A DNA stretch of 64,000 bases from Azadirachta indica (lineage: Eukaryota > Streptophyta > Magnoliopsida > Sapindales > Meliaceae): contig CM040443.1 of NCBI GenBank assembly GCA_022749755.1, forward strand, positions 4,379,191-4,443,190, written 5' to 3'. The stretch's first letter is position 1. Each line of letters begins with the position of its first letter. Positions 1 to 12,540 of the stretch are shown here, piece after piece. The notes beneath the pieces were generated by a model that was not told the origin of the DNA, ran no database searches, and was given only the letters and a program-made list of their open reading frames with translations. A program made the translations under genes and the position numbers.

Positions 1-26
1 ATGAATAAACGGAGCATCTTACTCAC

Positions 27-2563
27 CTACAAATGATGGCATTCTCTAATGATCCCCCTTTAATTAATCCTGCATTGCGCATAAACTCCACCCGGAAGGA
101 TACATTCACCATTAGCACATTAAGATTGGAACATAGGCTAGTCAAGAAAAAGAAAAACGTAATTTAATTTAAACTGCATGTACTTGAGGAAAATAAATAT
201 GGCTGACAGTTCTACCACCTTTATATGTTATGAAAGAATACAAATACCAACTGTTGAATGACCATTAATCACAAAAGCTTAAGCTGATGAGAAAGACCCA
301 AGTCATAGTATTTAAGGTTTAACAAGCCTACTTCAGTAATTAGGCAAAGGAGCACTACGTTTTAAGACTGCAAATGAAAAATGATTACCGAATTTAGGTT
401 TTAATATCACCCATTCTACTTAAAAAAAATCGATTTGAGCCATTACAAAACTTCTGACTCTCTTATTGAAGGGAAACTTACGCTTGGATGGCTTCTTACC
501 ATCCATCACTCATCTGATTTAATGAACAAGCAGTTTAGAATATGATACAACCAAAACTATTATCACAACCCTTTTCTGGAGCAAAGTATCTCTCATAGAT
601 GACTGAGAAAAGGAGCAAACTTTATACTGCAAATGAGAAAAGTGATACCCGCATGGAATTATACGATACAACAGCTTAAGGAGCAAAGTATCACATTGTA
701 AAATGAGCAAAGTACTAGGCATATGGAATGAAAATAGTCAATAGCTCGAGGGAACGAAAAAGACCTCTGCATAAATGCAAAAGTTCTTGAAGATGCAATA
801 TTCATTGAATAGCAAGAGTCCTCCAAAGGTGCGGCGAACCATTGGCAGCCAATAGGAGGAACCTGGAACAGAAAAGGAGAAATACCTATGGATGACAGGG
901 GTGTCTTGGTACCTTGCATATGAAGAAAAAAAAAAAAAACAACATAAACTGGAAGGTCCAAACAAATATTTGCATCTAAGTATAGGCACAATAGAGCAAT
1001 CAATTAAAATCCCATAAACAATTTGATTAGAGGGTTTCAAATAAAAAAAAAATGCAACCAAACTTCCAAACTAAATCTGTACATGATCAGATAACCAATG
1101 TAGCAAAATACCTGGGGAAAGCCAATTCCATAAGAAATGTGAACCTTTGGGGAAGGAAAGCAACTACAAAAGAATCATTTCTCTGCACATATACTGGCTC
1201 ATTCAACTATGGAGCAACTTTTTCGGCATTGTTTCCATGTTGATCCAAAGCCTCCTTTATACCGACTTGTTCGATTGCCTCCACCCATGCACTTGCTGAC
1301 CCATCAAAAATAGGAACCTGTGTCAATTAATTGTTGGCATCATCAATCTTCCCATATTACATTGAAGCATAATCAACCATTTGCCTTCATGGAGCTCCTA
1401 AAAATTCCCTATGGAGAATAAAATCTTACATATTACATATTCGAATATCAATTCTTCTAGCAAATTCACTCTCCATGATCTCAATAGCATGAAAAGGATC
1501 TTCCTACCCTCTATAGCAACTATACTTGCAATTATATGAGCTGGAAGAATCTAGTTCAGATTGATGACAGCTAATCAAAGCAACCCTCTACATTGCAGGA
1601 AACCAGAAAAAAATTTCCCTTCTCTAAGTGTGAGACTAGACACTTCAATTTAGTAAAACATTCATACAATTACAAATCGAAAAGACACGCTTACAACAAA
1701 CCGAGAAAATAAAGTCAACAATTAAACCAATTTGGAAGGTCAAAAAAGATATCCCACAAGTATTTGAGTCTGAAAATAGAATCGAAAACACCAACCTCAA
1801 CCTCGTGATCATCACCATCCAAATTTCTAATCTCAATCTTGCAGTTATCAACACCCTGAGCCTCCAAAGCCGACAGCAATTGCTCAACAGTACGAACTCC
1901 AACTCCTTCCTTACAAAGAGTGGTACACAAGGGAGATTCTTTGGGAAAATCAATGGAAGCAGGAATCAACTTTGATCTAAATTCAAAATACCTTCCTTTA
2001 CCGGCAGACTCTCCCCACAATCTCACAGTCGAAACCTTGCCGGAGTGCAGAGACTTACCGCTCTTCTCAATGCATCCCACTAGGGTTTGCTGAAGCCTAC
2101 CCGCCTGTCATGAAAATACAAATCATACACATGAAATCATAAATTATGTTTATTAGGTAATTATACCTAACTGATCCACAAAAAACTAAGATGATTGAAG
2201 GAAAAAATGAATGACATTTTATTTTTTCATTTGATGACTATGAAAAAAAAAAAGAAAAATGTAAAAGAATAAAATAAAATAATCTTCACTAAACTGAAGT
2301 TTGACATATTTAACAGTTAGTTTTAGTAATATCTTTTTGCCAGTTTCCTCAGCAAACAAACAGAAATAGGAAGACGGAAAGAGAGAGAGTACGGATTTCT
2401 AAGAGACATGATTAGAGGACTTGACGGCGTTGAAGGCGGCGGAAAGAGTCACTGGAGAGAGGGTGTGACATTGGAAAACGATCCGAATTGGTTTCGACTC
2501 TACGTCGGTCTGCAGAGGAACGACGTCGTTTCTAAGAACAAAGCAGAGTAAGCTATTGAGCAT
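27..2563 (-). pseudogene. LpxC-like pseudogene, copy 1 (5' part; continues off left edge)
   Basis: Homologue of plant LPXC, UDP-3-O-acyl-N-acetylglucosamine deacetylase, an organelle-targeted lipid A-type enzyme. Exons on the minus strand: exon 1 2408-2563 (52 codons, start MLNSLLCF), exon 2 1796-2104 (AGRLQQTL, GKSLHSGK, RTVEQLLSALEAQGVDN), exon 3 1112-1317 (VPIFDGSASAWVEAIEQVG), exon 4 765-862 (IGCQWF, IASSRTF), exon 5 27-91 (NAGLIKGGSLENAI). Exon 2 and 3 boundaries have AG/GT sites and keep phase. Defects: a TAG inside exon 3 where copy 2 reads Tyr-Leu; a one-base loss in the VAAFPSPE region; a lost T in the TFC-IYAE stretch of exon 4; and an exon 5 acceptor reading CCGG instead of CCAG. 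The zinc-ligand His of the family's VEHL motif is Gln here (VEQLL). Later exons lie outside the window. Confidence 0.85.
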
Positions 2564-3464
2564 TTTGGCGGGACATACTAGTTCTTGTGTAAAACCATTT
2601 TATTTTTATTATTATTTAAGGCTTTCCACAGATCGAAATAGTCTACGAAAGGATATTTTGTTTGAAACAGATCAACAAAGATAACAAAAGATAAATTTGT
2701 TAAATTACTAAAATTGTAGTAAAAATACAATCTAATTAATGAACTTCATATTTTCCTAGTTTTTCCTTTCAAATTTTTCTTAGTAACCAAACAAAAAAAA
2801 TCTTAGAAAATTAAAAAAAAAACAAAATTAGAGTTGCCTTCCTCTGTTTGTTCGAATTTCTATCATTCAGCAGAAAATTAATCAACGATATAAGGCTACT
2901 GACATATGAAAGAAATTATCAAGAAACACAAGTTTTTTTCCATTTTTCTTTATCTCGAATTTTGAAAGTTTGTAACTTTGTTTTACTGAGAAACCTTCTC
3001 TTTCATTATCTGCTTTCATCATTTCTTTCTTCCGCATTTTCTCAGGATCCAAGCAACAACAAAAATGAAATCAAACATACAAACTTAGATGATCATGTGA
3101 AGACCATTGTTTTCTGAAATCAGTTCATAAAAAATGTTTTTAAAAAGTCACCAGAAAGTAGATGGCATTTATCAAGAAACAATTAAGGATCTTCATGAAC
3201 AAGCATTGCTTTGGTTGTAATTCTTTGCTTTTGATCCGAACAGATCACTTTCTGGTAAACCCGAAAGAAAAAGGTAGCTAGTCTTATTTTCTTTCTTCAT
3301 TTAAGAAATAAAAAGTAGCTAGTTTTATGCAAGTTCTTTAAAGCGTTTGGCTTGTGGTTCCTCTTCATTTGCCCTAACTGCACCTCTAGAATAGTCAGTA
3401 AAGCTTTGCTTTGACGTTGTGGCTACATCCATCGTTGATCCAAAAGAAATTTGATCAGCTTCAT
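2564..3464. other. LpxC-TNL intergenic region
   Basis: No gene seen. AT-rich sequence between the LpxC copy 1 start and the TNL copy A stop. Its first ~650 bases recur at 34111-34870 next to LpxC copy 2, including the segment reading TTTCTCAGGATCCAA. A reading frame on the plus strand at 2848-3117 has no recognisable protein character. Confidence 0.6.
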
Positions 3465-6400
3465 TTATATTCCGAACTTCGGATTTATTCCTTTCATTTG
3501 TTGCTCTGTTGCACTCTTAGACCTCGCGCACATAAACTGGATGGAACCACACCTCTTGACCTCCAATCCTGGACCTGAAAAGGGACTAGGCCGAAATGAT
3601 AACTCAACATGATTAGATCCAAAGCTCCAATCATCTGCATACAACTGTCGATTCCACAAATAGAGTAGCCAAGGATGATCTGACATAAGCTGACCCTGTT
3701 GCTCATCAAAATCAATATGATAAGACCGGTAAGATTCTATTTCATCAGCTTTTATATAGCAATTAAGCATATGTGCGCCAAAATAACAAGATGTTCTGAC
3801 AGTTGGTGCGTGTTTATGAACATGAAAAGCAGAGCAAATAGCATATCCCACCAACTTATAATTTTATTGTAACAAGAATCTGAAGGCCTTGTTATGTTAT
3901 TGAAGAACCCTCGTTCTGGTATCTGAACTATTCTGGAATCTTACTTCCAGGAACAACAATGTTAAAACAGGATCTTGGGTTTCACTCTGCCTGCACCCAT
4001 AGACAGATATGACAAATAGAGCAATACATACAGTTAGAAAATGTATGGAACAACTGAAAGAAACAGAGTGAGAGACTGACCTCAAGTAGGGATGGCAAAA
4101 TTCTCCATGGGGCCTCAAATTCATAGGATCTACCTTCAATGGAGAGAATTTAAATAAATTTACGAGGAATGAGGCAGAAAATGGGGAGAAATTAATCTCC
4201 AATTTATTAATATGATAGGATTGATTTACCTTTTCCCACCCCACCCCACTCCACCCCTAACTCATTTTTCAGTAAAATGTAATATAAATATATTATAATT
4301 TATAAATTAAATTATATATATATATAAATATCATTTTATATTATAATTTCTAAAATTATATATTATAATTAAATTTAATTAGTAATAAAAAATTATGAAC
4401 TCATAAATTAATGTTATAAAAAATAGAATATATAAAAAAAAAGTAAAAGATTAAAAATTAAAAAGACCTTATATTGTGTTTCTAATAATATATTAATAAT
4501 ATTTTTATTTAAATTAATTAAATTATTATATTATTAAAATTAATTTATAAAAATAATATAAAATGAGGAATTGATATGGGGATGGAGAACTTATTTCCCG
4601 TGCAGGGATTCTCCATTTCCATCTCATTAAATTTAGTGGAGAATAGAGCGGGAAATGAGGGTTAAAATAAAAAACGGGGTGGAAAATAGAGCATGCCTCC
4701 CCACCCCCACCCCGCCACATTGTCATCCCTGAGGAACCATTTTAGCATTGAAAATGTGGAATCATTGTTGCCAACCAATTTTAAGCAGTTTATACAATCA
4801 ATTTATGACTCCTCTGACATGAGTTCTTTAAATGCATTTGACGATGTTTGTAGTGAAGCACAACCAGCTACTTTAACATTCAATATGCTGGATGGAAGTT
4901 CCGGCAGAGATTCAAGTCTCTTGCAATCCTCCAACTCAAGATGTTTAAGCTTGGAAAGACAATCAATAGTTCCAGGCAATGAAACAAAATTGTTTGTGCT
5001 TAGATATATTTCCACTGGTGAGGATAAGTTGAAAATATCAATTGGGATTGCTCCTTTCCCTAAATTACGGTCACCAAGATCCACTTTTTAAAGAGGACAA
5101 ACCTGATGAAGATGGCAACATCAAAGCCATGGGATCCAAACTTCTGCTTGACATCAAATTGATGGAAAACATGAAAACCATAATGTTGATGTTGGTGATC
5201 CTCTGCATCCACAAAAAGATAGGGCTTCCAAATTCCTTGAAAGATAAATTGACGACACTAATTGACTTACAAGTTACAACTGTTCCACTTATATCAAGCC
5301 TTTGCAAGCTTTCTACTTTAACCAAGTTCTCTGGTAGATTTTCAAGTTTGGATTCAACCGAAAAAATTCAAAATTTTAAGTCACTTTAAACCATTTACTA
5401 AAGCACTTGGAAGACATTGAAGATTCTCACAGCGTTTTAAATTCAAAACAATTGGTCCGGATAGAAGTTCAAGTGACAATGGCAATTCTTTAATAGCAGT
5501 TCCATCCAAGAGAAGCTCTGACAAGCATTCCATACTTCCTACAATCTCTGGAAAATATTTTAGCTTTGAGCAACTAGAAAGTACACATTTTCTAAGAGAT
5601 TCCATAGCAATCTTGCTTGGAAGAGTCGTAAGACTTGTAAAACGTTCCAGATTCAATAAAATAAGCTTCTTGTGAAGTAACAAAGATGGGTGAATTTCAC
5701 ATAACATTGTCCATCCTTTAAGATTCAACTCCTCTAAATTTGGCACCCCTGTGAAGTCGGGTGTCCTTACCAGGTTTTGACAATGGCTGAGTATCATGAA
5801 TTTCAACTTATTTAAAGGCTGTTAAAAACAAAATTATCAAAAATTACTCGAGGGAAGAATAATTTATTCATGAATTCCTACCTTTATCGCATTTCTCAAA
5901 GGATAAATCAACAAAACTGTTGACAATTAGTCAATGAAAATATATACTATTGAAAATATCAAATCTTATTTTGATCCCACTCCACATTTGTTTGATCCGG
6001 CTATAACACATGTTAACTTCAATAGTGTTTTCCAGTTGAAACTTTAACAGCAAGGATTTTAAAGGGTATCCACATCATTTAAGTAATTGTTATTCATTAG
6101 ACAGGTATTCAAGGCCCTTCGGAAGTTGCACATTGTGGATCATGAGCAATCTTTGGTTGGTCATCTTTGAAAAGGTTTTGGCACTTGCACTTAAAGCCAC
6201 CTCTTCTTTTGGAAAGTAATCAAGTTTTATTGCTTCAACTACTTCAGTTCCCTGAAAGTTATAAGCAAAGGATTAGTGGAGTGAACAGTGTGAAGAGGTT
6301 AAAAATTGAAAACACAGTATTTTTCCACTTACGCACTTACCATGTTTCTTGTCAGGACATTACACACATCTGCTTTCTCAACAATGTGATGAGTTTTCCA

Positions 6401-8167
6401 GGCTCCTCAGGGGAGTGTCTCTTGATAAGTTATAAAGCCATTTCTTGTAACAAATCATGCATCCATAATTTATTTTCATCTAAAAGAACAATTAGAGATT
6501 TTTCATATAGAACACGTATTCTGATTATTGGGTCAAAACCTCGTCCCTCCAAGATTGTTATTACATAATTTTTATCCTCCCCACTAAGGAAGTATGCAAT
6601 ATCAAGAAATATTTTTAACTCTGTTTCTCTTAACCGCTCAAAAACTTATTTGAAATACATATATGATTTCATTTTTAGACTCTTTATTTATTCCTTTTAG
6701 GGCACTTTTCCATTCCTCTACAGTTCTACCAATCAAAAACGAACTCAGAACATCTAAAGCTAATGAAGACCACTAGCATACTCTACAACATGTTTGCTTA
6801 ACTCTTCAAGGTCATTTGAAGGCTGATTATCGTCAAAGGCTTTCAAATTAAAGAGTCGTAGAGATTATCGTCATCTAATGCCTCAACCTGATACACTTCA
6901 ATAACTCTATGCCTTATTAGCAAATGTTCATCTCTTTTTGTTATAATGATTCGACTGCTGGAGCCAAACCAAGAATGCTTTCCAACAAGTTTGTTCATTT
7001 GGCCTATATGAACAACACCATCCACAACAACAAGAACCTTCTTATGTTGCAGCCTGCTTTTATCATTTGGATTCAAGATCATTGTATATTAATATCTGTT
7101 TCCATTAAGATTTCAAAAAAAAAAAGTTGCTTTTGTAAAGGAGTCAAACCACCTTTTTCTGAAATTTCTATAACATTTACAAGGAACTACTTCCTTCGAA
7201 TTCACAAGAAATCAAGTCATAAACAGCTCTTGCAATTGTTGTCTTCCCTATTCCTCCCATTCCACATATGCCTACCATGAGAACATCATTAAAATCTGTA
7301 CTGATAAGTGACCTCAATTTCTCCAACAGTGGATCTATTCCTACTAGGGCATCAAGTGTCTTTAATGTTGTGGGCCTTAATCTTCTTGATGTCTCCCTGA
7401 CAATTTTGTGAATAAATTCTACTTCATGTGTGTATAGTGAAATTCATGAGATAAACAATCCTGACAAAATCTGCTGAAATAATCGATCGAGATAAAACTT
7501 TCTGCTACTAATTCACTTTAATTGGATTTCATCTACAATTAATAGTAATAGGGTAGCATTTGTTCAGAATAAGATCAATGGAATGATACAAATTAGATGA
7601 AAATCTCATGTCATATGCATAAATATTTGAAAATGCACACCTTGATCTCACATAGAAGTTTGCTCGTAGTGTTAGAACTCAGCTCTTTAATGTAAGAAAA
7701 GAAGAAATAACAATGCATACCTTTACAAAAGCGTCTATCCACTTTTGCACCATTTTTATATTCTCCCTTATAGCTTCTTCTTGTTTAGTAAAAGCTTCTT
7801 GAAAATTTCTAAATTGTTTCCTTGCCGCAGTTGGTTCCACATCATAGAAAATTGAAAAAGCTATTTGGTTTTTTTGTGTTTTTGCATTCAACAATCTTAA
7901 CTAGTCATCTAACCATCATGTTGAATAAGCATAGTTTCTTGAGAAAATAATAATTGAAAATCTTGATGCTTCAATCAATCTAAAAAGTTTTGGTAAAATG
8001 GAATTCCTCTCTCAGGTTCTTTGTCATCCCTAAATACAGTAATTCCTTTTTAATTGAAAGTAGCATAGAGATGACCAATAAAATTTTTGCACTCTAAAAC
8101 TTAAGAAGACATCATACTTTCAACAACTGCAAGAAGGAGGCATATAAGAAACACTTTCAATACTCAT
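3465..8167 (-). pseudogene. TIR-NBS-LRR (TNL) disease-resistance pseudogene, copy A
   Basis: Family role: cytoplasmic immune receptor. TIR exon 7721-8167 starts MSIESVSYMPPS; a TGA replaces the Trp before KYDVFLSFR, and shifted frames give KGITVFRDDK, FSRNYAYST and IAFSIFYDVEPTAARKQF; the donor reads AAG/GTATGC. The NB-ARC exon, about 6440-7450, has P-loop GMGGIGKTT near 7236-7266, kinase-2 [29 protein letters not shown], a GLPLAL motif broken by a lost base near 6770, and MHD motif LWMHDLLQEM near 6460. LRR exons lie at about 4740-6125 (LVRTPDFTGVPNLEELNLKG, LLLDGTAIKELP). The C-JID spans about 3465-4010 (FNIVVPGSKIPE, then TAG for Trp, FRYQNEGSSIT, KLVGYAIC, SNHVELSFRPS, GLEVKRCG) and ends in a natural-looking TAA at 3465. 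A 643-bp transposon separates LRR and C-JID. Many shifts and stops rule out a full-length product. Confidence 0.85.
4088..4730. mobile_element. Putative hAT-type MITE inside TNL copy A
   Basis: A 643-bp block that interrupts TNL homology between the LRR exon and the C-JID. The left end reads AGGGATGGCAA and the right end TTGTCATCCCT, inverted repeats matching at 10 of 11 positions. The subterminal parts are rich in G and C (CCCCACCCCCACCCCG at the right, CCACCCCACCCCACTCCACCCC internally) and the core is almost pure AT. There is no transposase. Ends of the type AGGGATGGCAA are common in plant non-autonomous hAT elements. I could not identify a clean target duplication. Confidence 0.6.
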
Positions 8168-9175
8168 GATAGCAACAGATTTTACAAACCAGTTTGGGCC
8201 AGCAAAATTAAAGTAAGACGTCCAACCCTATGCAAGCAACTTTTCCTTAAAATTTGGAAGAAAAAATAAATGGAAGTGACTCCATCTCACAAGCTCATAT
8301 ACATAATTTTTCAATTTCAGTAAAGGAAAAAAATTATATTTAGATTGAGATAGTATATAAGATTTCTGAAACTTTTGGCATATTTTATTAAAGCATGATA
8401 ATTAGTAGATTAATACTAAGCAAAGATTAAATTATATGCACGCAAATTATCTCAAACAAATGAATATGATAAATATTATTATATTATGATCAAATCATAA
8501 ATCTTAATCCAGTTAACATCAGTAGAATTATTGGACTTTAAATCAATTAATGCTATTATCATTCTATTTAATATCAAAATACGAATTTTTATTTCCTAAT
8601 TTATAAAGCATACAGCATTAATATCATTAATGCTAAAATTAAACCAAAAATGAAAAAACTGCTAGATTTACCATTACATAAAAATGGAATATTTTCTTTC
8701 TTTTTTTTCTCCATTTTTCTAATTTTATTTTTGTCTGCTTCTTTTACAACTCAAAGATTTCACCCCAAAATGCATTCAGTTTTGTCATTCTAACTGATAA
8801 CAACATCATTTTGAGAAAAATTACAAGATTAATCGACCATGAGAATATAAAATAATGACTAACCCATTAAGAAGAAATATGATTGCATGATTTGCATCAA
8901 TGCTTCTCAAAATCAAAATAAAAACAGCACATAAAAATCATGTAAACAAAATCCAAAATTTTTTAGAAAAAAAAAAGCTGGATTTCTAACATTCAAGCTA
9001 TGGAAATGATAAAATTAAAAAACAAAACACAAGAGACAACATAATTAGTTAATTATATGAAAGAACTTACAGCTACGAGTGTGTTGCATAGAAGAAACTG
9101 ATAAAACTTCACAGGAGCCTCAGAAAAAGAAAGTGGATTCTATCTTCTATTTGATACCAGAGATAACTCCTCCAT
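8168..9175 (-). other. 5' leader/upstream region of TNL copy A (noncoding)
   Basis: AT-rich sequence upstream of the TIR start codon with no supported reading frame. It is conserved in order at 20380-21400 and 35631-36530 upstream of TNL fragments B and C, including a block with GAAGAAATATGATTGCAT and a distal block reading CCAGAGATAACTCC. Conservation in all three places fits a transcribed leader with an intron, or simply the co-duplicated upstream region. No promoter was pinned down. Confidence 0.5.
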
Positions 9176-9369
9176 TTTCTGGGAGGAGATTAACATTTTT
9201 TTGCCCTAATCTTTAAAATAATAATAATTTTTACATAATATTTTTATCTTTAACAGTTTAGTCCCTTAGTATTCCAACGTCCTTCGTTTTTTTCAACTAC
9301 TTATTAAGAACGCATGCTCGTGCACCCGCTTCTAACATAATAACAATTTTTACATAATATCTTTAACTC

Positions 9370-9945
9370 TTAATTATTTCTTTTCTTCAAAATTTATTAT
9401 CAAATATTTATAATATCTAATTATTTTAATTTCTAAAATATATAATATTATTAAAATAATTCATTTTAAAAATTATAATTTATAAAATTTTTTATAACAT
9501 AAAATTTATTGTTTCAAAATTTCTTAAATGTTCACATAATTATTACATAATTTTGACAATATGAATTATATGTAATTTTTAAAATAAATTATTTTAACAA
9601 TATGTTATATTTTAAAAAATATATAATTAAATATTATATAAACTTGATAATAAAGTTAGAAGGAAATAAATAATTAAGGGTCAAAATATATTATCACTTT
9701 TAAATTTAAATGTTAGAATAATATTACATTACTTATTATAAAATAAAAAATAAAGATAATATAATTATTTTAGACATTTTTAATAATAAAGAGGTAAAAT
9801 TTTTGAATTAAAATAAATATAATAACTTTAAGGGTATTTTGACTTTCTTCAAAATTTAAGGATATCTTGTCTTTTTCAAAAATTTAAGAGCATGTCAAAT
9901 TTTCCCAAAAGTCAAGGAGTAAATTACAATATCCCTAAATTTAAT
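9370..9945. repeat. AT-rich interspersed repeat, copy 1
   Basis: Shares long stretches in the same orientation with 12541-13246, for example AAAATAAAAAATAAAGATAA, the TTTTGACAATAT block, and a right part of short lines of the type 'TTTTCAAAATTTAAG'. No coding capacity. Its left end appears missing where it joins the TNL upstream region. Confidence 0.5.
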
Positions 9946-11121
9946 AAATTCAAATGAGTATTAAACATTCAAAATATGTTTACATGATAAGGGGATTTCA
10001 AGTAAAAATAAATTTTAATAAAACCTATTCTACTATGTTTAGTTAAAAATAATTTTTAATAAGATCTATTTACTATAATAATTTTCAATAAGATCTATCT
10101 ACTATTTTTTTTCATTATTTCTTGCTTTTAACTTGTGTTGAGAATGTATTAACATAAGTACTCCTATTTTATTTTATTTTTTTTGTTTTTGACCTAAGTT
10201 AACCACGAGATTGGCATAAATATCACTCTAATCTCTAGTAATTAATATAATAACATAAATATTTTTTTTTATAATAGCAAAAATATTTTAAACAAAATCT
10301 TAAAAAAGTCAAAAAGAAAAAAATAAAATTAAGTACAGTCTTTGTTAATTAATGAAAATAAAATTAAAAAATACACATAAAATAACAATAATAAAACAAT
10401 TATAAAAACTTGATGTAGATCATTTTTTGATAATCTAAAAATAAATTATATGAATTATCAATTACTAATCAACATCAATTTTGATTATTTGCATTTTTAT
10501 TATTCTTATTATGTGAGTATTTTTTTTTTTTAATTTATTTTTTATTTAATAAAAAAATTATATTAAATTTTTCTCTTGTTTAACTAATTAAAAATAATTA
10601 TATCATTGACATTTTTAGGAACTGTTGTCAATTATAAAATAGGAGTATTTATATCATTATATTGATCAATATTTGTCCAAATAATTGCTTTTACTAATTA
10701 TAAAATAAAAGTATTTATGTCGTTACATTAGTTAATAATAGAGTTAAGATGAGTAGTCATAAAAATACATTAATCAACATAAATTAAAAATAAAAAGTAA
10801 AAGATAACTATGTCAATACAGTGGTCAACCGCCGAAAAAAGGCACACAGAATAAATACTAAGCAAATGTTGTTTTTGTGTAAATTATTATATATATAGTT
10901 TAACATATGTATTTTAATAAATTTGAACAAGATTTAAAGGTTTAAATTGCGTTATATAATCTACAGACATCCAAATACTCCACAATTCAAGAAGTTTGGA
11001 TTTAAACAATTTGAACAATATCGGATTCCCAATGCCATATAACACGAATTGAAATATTTAAATCAATTTTTGTTAAGAGAATTTCTCTATGGATGTAGGT
11101 CATGTAATGTAAAACTATTTA

Positions 11122-11175
<54 letters not shown>

Positions 11176-11812
11176 TATATATTGGATTATTTTATTACTA
11201 TATTATTTAATTTGTGCTAACAACTAATTTTGTTATTTTTGTAATTACTAGGTTTTCGAAATTAATATAAAAGATGCTGCGTAGTAGTATTCATTTGAGA
11301 AGAGAGATAAATCCCGTTAAAAAGAGAATATAATAAAAATTATCAAATAATAAGATTGCATGGTCAAAATTCCACTTTGATAAAATGAGAAATAATCTCA
11401 TTTAGAGTAAAAAGGAAACTTCCTTTCAAATGTGAAAAGCCGAAAACATTCTTTTGTTTTTCTTTTTCTTTTTAAGGGAAACAAACAAACGAAGTGGTCT
11501 AAAGGCTTTAGATGTCATTCAGACTGTAGTCTAAATCAATACACCTCAAAACATATTAATATATTATCAATTTAGCCCTTCAAATTGGCTTCTGCAAACT
11601 TTAAATTATTATACTTTTATCCCCAAACATTAATCCTAACTACAACTGCCGGACACACATTAAATCAACTTTCAGATATGTATCTCAACATATCTCAAGT
11701 TACAACAAAATCTAAATCTAAGCCAATCAATCACGACTACAACATCTTATTCCAAACGGGGCAAATTCTGAATGGGGTCGGTTTCCTTCATTACCAACAG
11801 AGTAGTGTACTA
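9946..11812. other. AT-rich intergenic region
   Basis: About 1.9 kb with no supported gene. It contains an (AAT)n microsatellite at 11123-11175. From about 10830 the sequence (for example TTCTCTATGGATGTAGGTCATGTAATG) recurs near 41150 and 60960, the 3' flanks of family members 6 and 16. It therefore belongs to the duplicated group A unit. Confidence 0.55.
11123..11175. repeat. (AAT)n microsatellite
   Basis: About 17 uninterrupted AAT units in the 3' flank of member 1. The equivalent place near member 6 (41178-41200) has a short GAT run instead. Confidence 0.95.
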
Positions 11813-12301
11813 CTATTCTACTGCAATGCTAGGACGCTGCTCTGCTTCTGGGTTATCAGCTTGTTGCTGGGCGCAACTGATTACAAAAATGGGAATTGAT
11901 TTCAAGCTGAGAACAAACCCTTTGAAAAAGAGCTTAAGCAAATCCCAAAGCAGCCCATGCCATGGAAATGTAATTATTATGATAAATAAAGCAAAGCAGA
12001 ACAGAGGAGGCGGCAAAAAGATTGCAGCAAGCAGTGACAAAGCCAAAGGATTTGAGAAATATCCTGCCTGGATAACCACTTCATGAACAGAGAGATGAAG
12101 CTTGACTGATGTTAAGAGGAATAAAAGTAACAAGAAAATTATAAAAAACAAGGATGCAAGTTTCCAGATGTGGAATTCATCGATCTTGAAAACGTTAACC
12201 AGGACTACTGATGTCGCACACTGGGAAGGTAGCAGAAGAAGAAGGATGAGGTTTATTAATGGAGGGAGCAAGTACCTCATTTCTATAGACAAATCCATCA
12301 T
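11813..12301 (-). CDS. Small multi-pass membrane protein, family member 1 (group A), unknown function
   Basis: Intact single-exon frame of 162 residues. I do not recognise the family; this entry gives its general plan. A short N-terminus with RYLLPPLINL leads into a hydrophobic segment (residues ~11-27). A loop contains VLVNVF. A second strong hydrophobic segment (~46-67) ends LLTSVKLHL. A loop ending GYFSNPL is followed by two close hydrophobic stretches (~88-105 and ~106-118, joined at LPP), then PWHGLLWDLLK, an amphipathic stretch FVLSLKSIP, and a hydrophilic, Gln/Glu/Pro-rich tail (CAQQQADNPEAE, ending IAVE). No cleavable signal peptide is evident. The second Met is also a possible start. 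Odd: Cys replaces the usual Trp in LFWF (LFCF). Conservation at protein level across the array argues that the frame is or was translated. Confidence 0.75.
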   Translation of the reverse strand: MMDLSIEMRYLLPPLINLILLLLLPSQCATSVVLVNVFKIDEFHIWKLASLFFIIFLLLLFLLTSVKLHLSVHEVVIQAGYFSNPLALSLLAAIFLPPPLFCFALFIIIITFPWHGLLWDLLKLFFKGFVLSLKSIPIFVISCAQQQADNPEAEQRPSIAVE

Positions 12302-12540
12302 ATATAGGGCAGGAGCAATGATTTAATTAATGTATCAGCACTGGTAGAGAACTGATGGATTCGATTTGAAATTTATACCGGAAATAATTTAGGAAGTGGG
12401 GATAATATACATTGCTGCTCTGGGATTTGGGATTGCATCATTATATAGTTTGCTGTAAATCACGACAAGAGGCTGTATGTCGCCATCACAACAAGAGGTC
12501 GCTGTCCGACTTGGAAATATTCCGAGAGTTGGAAAATGAA

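Noticed and set aside
1052..1243. Plus-strand open frame of 63 codons
   Set aside because: It is the antisense of LpxC copy 1 exon 3, which is recognisable on the minus strand.
4693..5091. Plus-strand open frame of 132 codons
   Set aside because: Antisense of the TNL LRR exon (minus strand reads KLKHLELEDCKRLESLPELP). It has no protein features of its own.
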